Source of the DNA: Xanthobacteraceae bacterium
GTDB taxonomy: Bacteria; Pseudomonadota; Alphaproteobacteria; Rhizobiales; Xanthobacteraceae
Assembly: GCA_009694215.1 (NCBI GenBank)
Contig: SHVN01000023.1
Coordinates: 1-35,789 of the forward strand
Length of the DNA: 35,789 nt
Reading direction: 5' to 3'
In this document: piece by piece, positions 32,646 through 35,789 of the stretch
Layout: each line of letters begins with the position of its first letter
Numbering within the stretch: the stretch's first letter is position 1
Notes under the pieces: generated by a model
The model's input: the letters and a program-made list of their open reading frames with translations, nothing else
Database searches by the model: none
What the model was told of the DNA's origin: nothing
Translations under genes and position numbers: made by a program

Positions 32646-33080
32646 ATGATTTCCCCCCACACAGCCGACTGGGAGCTCGACCCCCTGCTCGAGCGCGACA
32701 CGCTCCCGGTCGGGAACATGCCGCTCAGCCGCGTCCTGCTCATCAAGGACGCCAACTACCCCTGGCTGCTGCTGGTGCCGCGCCGGCACATGGCCGTGGA
32801 GTTCACCGATCTCGACGCGATCGAGCAGGCGCAGCTGATGAACGAGATCGCCCACGCCTCCCGCACGCTCAAGGTGCTCACCGACTGCGACAAGATCAAC
32901 GTCGCGGCGCTGGGCAACGTGGTGTCGCAGCTCCACGTCCACGTCATCGCGCGCTCGCGCGGCGATGCCGCCTGGCCCCGGCCGGTGTGGAACGCCGTGC
33001 CCCCGCGCGAATACCACCCGCGCGATCTGGAGAAGCTGCTGAGCACGTTGCGCGAGCGGCTCACGCTGAATCAGCTTTAG
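32646..33080 (+). CDS. HIT family protein
   Basis: A 144-residue histidine-triad nucleotide-binding family member. Characteristic blocks are ERDTLPVGNMPLSRVLLIKD, YPWLLLVPRRHMAVEFTDLD and the active-site strand NVVSQLHVHVIARSRGDAAW. The triad reads Q-L-H-V-H-V: the catalytic His is kept, while the first His of the classic HxHxH is Gln, as in a subset of bacterial members. Relatives hydrolyse or transfer nucleotide monophosphates; the substrate is unknown. ATG 32646 is preceded by GAAGGGG. It is divergent from ffs, and its stop codon directly abuts that of the convergent DUF6165 gene. Confidence 0.88.
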   Translation: MISPHTADWELDPLLERDTLPVGNMPLSRVLLIKDANYPWLLLVPRRHMAVEFTDLDAIEQAQLMNEIAHASRTLKVLTDCDKINVAALGNVVSQLHVHVIARSRGDAAWPRPVWNAVPPREYHPRDLEKLLSTLRERLTLNQL

Positions 33081-33470
33081 TCACGTCGTATAAGGCGTGT
33101 ACTGCTTTTCCTCGACCAGCCCGGAATCCAGCAGTTCGTTGATCCGGCGCTTGATGAGCGCGCGCTTGTCGTTGTTGAGATAGACCGAGCGCGTCAGCTC
33201 GATGAACTCCTGATCGAACGTCTTGGCCGCCTCCTTGGCCCGGGTGCGGTTCTCGATGTCCCAGAGCGCGCCGTTGATCGACTTCAATTCCTGCTTCAAG
33301 GCGTCGAGCGTGGCGGGCGCGGGCTTGAGCTGCTCGAACGCCCGGTTCAACGCCGAAAGCTCGTTGCGGACATTGGCGACCGCCACTGGCGAGGTCAGCC
33401 GCTGCGCCTTGATCTCCAGGATGGTGATCTTGTCGATCAGCTCGCCCCAGGAAACCTCGACGGTCGGCAT
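33081..33470 (-). CDS. DUF6165 family protein
   Basis: A 129-residue soluble, mostly helical protein. It begins MPTVEVSWGELIDKITILEI, followed by a coiled-coil-like stretch (NVRNELSALNRAFEQLKPAP, LDALKQELKSINGALWDIEN) and the conserved end YLNNDKRALIKRRINELLDS. I recall this pattern as DUF6165, often found next to glycosyltransferases, which fits the divergent family 9 enzyme at 33585; no function is assigned. The frame stays open far upstream antisense to that enzyme, so ATG 33470 is chosen by the conserved N terminus. Confidence 0.75.
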   Translation of the reverse strand: MPTVEVSWGELIDKITILEIKAQRLTSPVAVANVRNELSALNRAFEQLKPAPATLDALKQELKSINGALWDIENRTRAKEAAKTFDQEFIELTRSVYLNNDKRALIKRRINELLDSGLVEEKQYTPYTT

Positions 33471-33584
33471 GCTGCGGGGGGACGGTGGGGCGGACAAGCT
33501 CAAACGGCGCTCCAAGGCTGCGAATTCAGCCGGAAATTCGGCTGCGTCTTTGAAAGTCGGGACACTATAGAATAAAACGGCGCG

Positions 33585-34694
33585 GTGAAACCTTCCACGA
33601 TCCCGCTCCCGGCCAAGATCCCGCTTCCGGCGAAGCCGCGCATTCTGGTCGTCTCGCTGCGGCGCATCGGCGACGTGCTGCTGACGACGCCGCTCATTCA
33701 CAGCCTGCGCCGGGCCTTTCCCGACGCGGCGATCGATGTGTTGGTGTTTTCCGGCACCGCCGGCATCGTCAAAGGCAATCCGGACATCGACCGCGTCATC
33801 GCCATGCCTGCCCGGCCGGCGATCGGAGAGACGCTGACTCTCGTCGGTCGCCTGTTCAGGCGCTACGACCTCGCGATTTCGACCCAGCCCGGCGACCGCC
33901 CGACAGTGTTCGCGCTGCTCGCCGGGCGAAGCCACGCCGGACTGACCGACGCGGACGCGCCCGCGCTCGGGCGCTTGCTCAAGAGCCGCCTCCTTCACCG
34001 CAGCACGCCGCTGGTGCCGGACATCCACCGCGTCGAGCAGATGCTTCGCCTCGGAGACGCGCTCGGCATTGATCGCGTACCGGAGCTCGTTTGCCCCGCG
34101 GCGGGACCGGCCGACTCTATCGCGCCCGGCGAAAACTATGCCGTGATCCACGCAGCGCCGATGTTTCGCTACAAGCAATGGACCCGCGAGGGCTGGCGCG
34201 CGCTGGCCGCGGGACTGGCGCAGCGCGGCCTGCCGGTCGTCGCGATCAGCGGGCCCGACGAAGCCGAGCGCAGATATCTCGAAGACGTGTGGCAGGGCGT
34301 CGCCGCCGTGCATGCGGCGGCATGGCCCACCACCGTGGCGCTGCTCGCCCGTGCGCGCGTCTATGTCGGGCCGGACACCTCGGTCACCCATCTCGCCGCC
34401 GCCGCCGGATGCCCGACCGTAGCGCTGTTTGGGCCGATGGACCCTCGCGTTTGGGGCCCCTGGCCGGTCGGCGGCATGGACTCGCCGTGGCAGGCGAGCG
34501 GCACGATCCAGAATCGCGGTAACGTCTGGATCGTGCAGAATCCGCTGCCGTGCCTGCCCTGCACCTTTGAGGGCTGCGAACGGCATATCGGGAGCACCAG
34601 CGTCTGCCTGGAGGAACTCCGCGCCGAACAGGTGCTTGCCGCGGTCGATCAAGCGCTGGCGACGGCGCCGCGGCCGCGCGCCGCCGTGGCTTGA
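33585..34694 (+). CDS. Glycosyltransferase family 9 (heptosyltransferase-like)
   Basis: A 369-residue GT-B glycosyltransferase. The N domain opens RILVVSLRRIGDVLLTTPLI, the ADP-heptose:LPS heptosyltransferase signature, and continues AFPDAAIDVLVFSGTAGIVK. The C domain has YAVIHAAPMFRYKQWTREGW, the donor site VYVGPDTSVTHLAAAAGCPT and VALFGPMDPRVWGPWPVGG. A Cys-rich block near the end (NPLPCLPCTFEGCERHIG, then SVCLEEL) is shared by many GT9 enzymes. It probably adds a sugar to lipopolysaccharide core at the cytoplasmic face of the inner membrane. The start is GTG at 33585. The N terminus has a direct repeat, IPLPAK twice, from an 18-bp duplication. Confidence 0.88.
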   Translation: MKPSTIPLPAKIPLPAKPRILVVSLRRIGDVLLTTPLIHSLRRAFPDAAIDVLVFSGTAGIVKGNPDIDRVIAMPARPAIGETLTLVGRLFRRYDLAISTQPGDRPTVFALLAGRSHAGLTDADAPALGRLLKSRLLHRSTPLVPDIHRVEQMLRLGDALGIDRVPELVCPAAGPADSIAPGENYAVIHAAPMFRYKQWTREGWRALAAGLAQRGLPVVAISGPDEAERRYLEDVWQGVAAVHAAAWPTTVALLARARVYVGPDTSVTHLAAAAGCPTVALFGPMDPRVWGPWPVGGMDSPWQASGTIQNRGNVWIVQNPLPCLPCTFEGCERHIGSTSVCLEELRAEQVLAAVDQALATAPRPRAAVA

Positions 34695-34715
34695 CCGGCC
34701 TGCCTCCCCGCTTCA

Positions 34716-35678
34716 ATGTCCGGCCCGATGTCTCCCCGCCACGATCTCGGACCCAGGCTGCACCTGGGCTACACCCAGAGCCCGATCGATCGCATCGCCG
34801 AGCGGCGTCTCGACACCGCCTGGCTCGGCGCCCGCGCGACCGATGCGCGAACGCGCTCCGTTGTCATCGGCGGCGAGATGATCGTGCTCAAGAAGGGCGA
34901 CGGCCTGCACGACCCGCTGTTCACGCCGGATGAGGCCCGCGCGCTCGCGCCGAACACCGAGACCGTGTTCCTCGGCCTGCTCGACGGAGCCGCGCGCTTC
35001 GGCACCGGAATCGCTCCGGCGGATGCCGAGGCGCTGAAGGCGCGCGGCGATCTGTTCGTCATCGATCTGCGTTCGATCGCGGTCCAGGGGCTCGTGACAC
35101 CGGAACACTTGCCGCCGCTCGCCGAAGCCAAGGCAATGCTGCACTGGCACGCGCGCCATCGCTTCTGCTCCAACTGCGGCGTCAAGACCGAGATGGCGGA
35201 GGCCGGCTGGAAGCGCGCCTGCCCGGCCTGCAAGGTCGAGCATTTCCCGCGCACCGATCCGGTCGTCATCATGCTGACGGTGCACGGCGACCGGGGCCTG
35301 CTCGGACGCTCCGGGCGCTTCGCCGCGACGATGTGGTCCTGCCTCGCTGGCTTCGTTGAGCCCGGTGAAGCCATGGAGGACGCGGTGCGGCGCGAGACGC
35401 AGGAAGAGGCCGGCATCAAATGCGGCCGCGTGAAGTATCTCTATTCCCAGCCCTGGCCGTTCCCGATGTCGCTGATGAACGGCTGCCTCGCCGAAGCGCT
35501 GAACGACGACATTAAAATGGATGCCAACGAACTGGTCGATTGCCGCTGGTTCACCAAGGACGAGTGCGCGGCCATGCTGATGCGAAAGCATCCCGAGGGC
35601 CTCACCTGTCCGCCGCCGGTCGCCATCGCCCACCACATCATCCGCACCTGGGTGGAGAGCGACGGTGACCTCTTCTAG
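34716..35678 (+). CDS. nudC: NAD(+) diphosphatase / RNA decapping hydrolase NudC
   Basis: A 320-residue Nudix hydrolase that cleaves NADH to NMNH and AMP and, in other bacteria, removes NAD caps from RNA. The N-terminal domain is followed by a zinc ribbon (CSNCG near residue 150 and CPACK near 170), the link FPRTDPVVIMLTVHGDRGLL and the Nudix box GFVEPGEAMEDAVRRETQEE with AGI after it. The NudC subgroup motif SQPWPFPMSLMNG is intact. The start is ATG at 34716; ATG 34728 is a possible alternative. The 3' end overlaps the next gene by 14 bases, so translation is probably coupled. Confidence 0.96.
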   Translation: MSGPMSPRHDLGPRLHLGYTQSPIDRIAERRLDTAWLGARATDARTRSVVIGGEMIVLKKGDGLHDPLFTPDEARALAPNTETVFLGLLDGAARFGTGIAPADAEALKARGDLFVIDLRSIAVQGLVTPEHLPPLAEAKAMLHWHARHRFCSNCGVKTEMAEAGWKRACPACKVEHFPRTDPVVIMLTVHGDRGLLGRSGRFAATMWSCLAGFVEPGEAMEDAVRRETQEEAGIKCGRVKYLYSQPWPFPMSLMNGCLAEALNDDIKMDANELVDCRWFTKDECAAMLMRKHPEGLTCPPPVAIAHHIIRTWVESDGDLF

Positions 35679-35789
35679 CCCGCCCACGGTTCTGTGCGCC
35701 GGCATCGCGGTGCAGGACATCGTGTTCCGGGTGGCGGAGTTTCCGCAGCCCGGCGGCAAGTGCATGACCAACGAATTCATCGTCATCAG
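35665..35789 (+). CDS. PfkB-family sugar kinase, 5' part only
   Basis: A GTG at 35665, inside the last codons of nudC, opens a frame that reaches the window edge after 41 codons. It reads VLCAGIAVQDIVFRVAEFPQ and PGGKCMTNEFIVI, the N-terminal strand and substrate lid of ribokinase/PfkB carbohydrate kinases (compare the GxxxxD...P..G pattern). The substrate cannot be told from this part. The overlap with nudC by 14 bases implies one operon. Confidence 0.8.
   Translation, partial: MTSSSPPTVLCAGIAVQDIVFRVAEFPQPGGKCMTNEFIVI

Noticed and set aside
33543-33578. Promoter before the glycosyltransferase (TTGAAA and TATAGA)
   Set aside because: The two elements are only 10 bases apart, and no other -35 at proper spacing is convincing.
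33471-34652. Upstream extension of the DUF6165 frame
   Set aside because: The extension runs antisense through the glycosyltransferase; the conserved N terminus MPTVEVSWGEL sets the start at 33470.

Overview
The window reads as chromosomal DNA of a GC-rich alphaproteobacterium of the order Hyphomicrobiales, close to Bradyrhizobium or Rhodopseudomonas. The grounds are gene order (rpmH-rnpA-yidC-engB-argB; dapD-dapE; def-fmt-truA beside rmuC; dnaX-ybaB-recR with ffs upstream), TTGACG-type -35 elements, a GTTC-N7-GTTC LexA box, and several intergenic palindromes of the kind scattered through these genomes. The assignment rests on family knowledge and was not searched.

Layout. 1-713: a minus-strand gene of visibly lower GC runs off the left edge and appears frameshifted; it lies downstream of tRNA-Arg(ACG), so the tRNA 3' end may be an old integration boundary. 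822-5068 (minus): a small secreted protein, an orphan sensor histidine kinase, and a flavoprotein disulfide reductase paired with a TVP38/TMEM64 membrane protein. 5225-7801 (plus): rpmH, rnpA and yidC, closed by a strong hairpin terminator. 7821-10045: a DUF1993 protein (minus) divergent from engB and argB. 10090-17030: accessory genes, including a class A flavin monooxygenase, an EamA exporter, an ICMT-like methyltransferase, DUF1194, GlcG/HbpS-like and DUF1036 proteins, a HAD nucleotidase, and a haloperoxidase-like hydrolase with two in-frame stops.

17210-22359 (plus): dapD, a DUF805 membrane protein, dapE, an SbmA/BacA-type ABC exporter and a methyltransferase-like protein. dapD and dapE make two steps of the succinylase route to diaminopimelate and lysine. 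22550-25916 (minus): def, fmt and truA (N-terminal formyl handling and tRNA modification), then a Bug-type periplasmic binding protein. 26031-28729 (plus): rmuC behind a LexA-type box, and ampG. 28736-32541 (minus): a DUF1176-like secreted protein, recR, ybaB, dnaX and the 4.5S SRP RNA gene ffs. 32646-35789: a HIT protein, a DUF6165 protein, a family 9 glycosyltransferase, nudC and the start of a PfkB sugar kinase that leaves the window.

Most of the window is housekeeping. I found no CRISPR array, phage module, toxin-antitoxin pair or defence island, and nothing that I would call a new multi-gene system. The best leads are regulatory: the LexA-type box at rmuC, two promoters (def, dapE) whose predicted start sites fall on the start codon, and the compact ffs promoter. 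Others are a six-unit 18-bp repeat inside dnaX, the two-stop hydrolase and the tRNA-Arg boundary. No gene-free stretch exceeds 300 bases; the larger gaps hold palindromic repeats or promoters.
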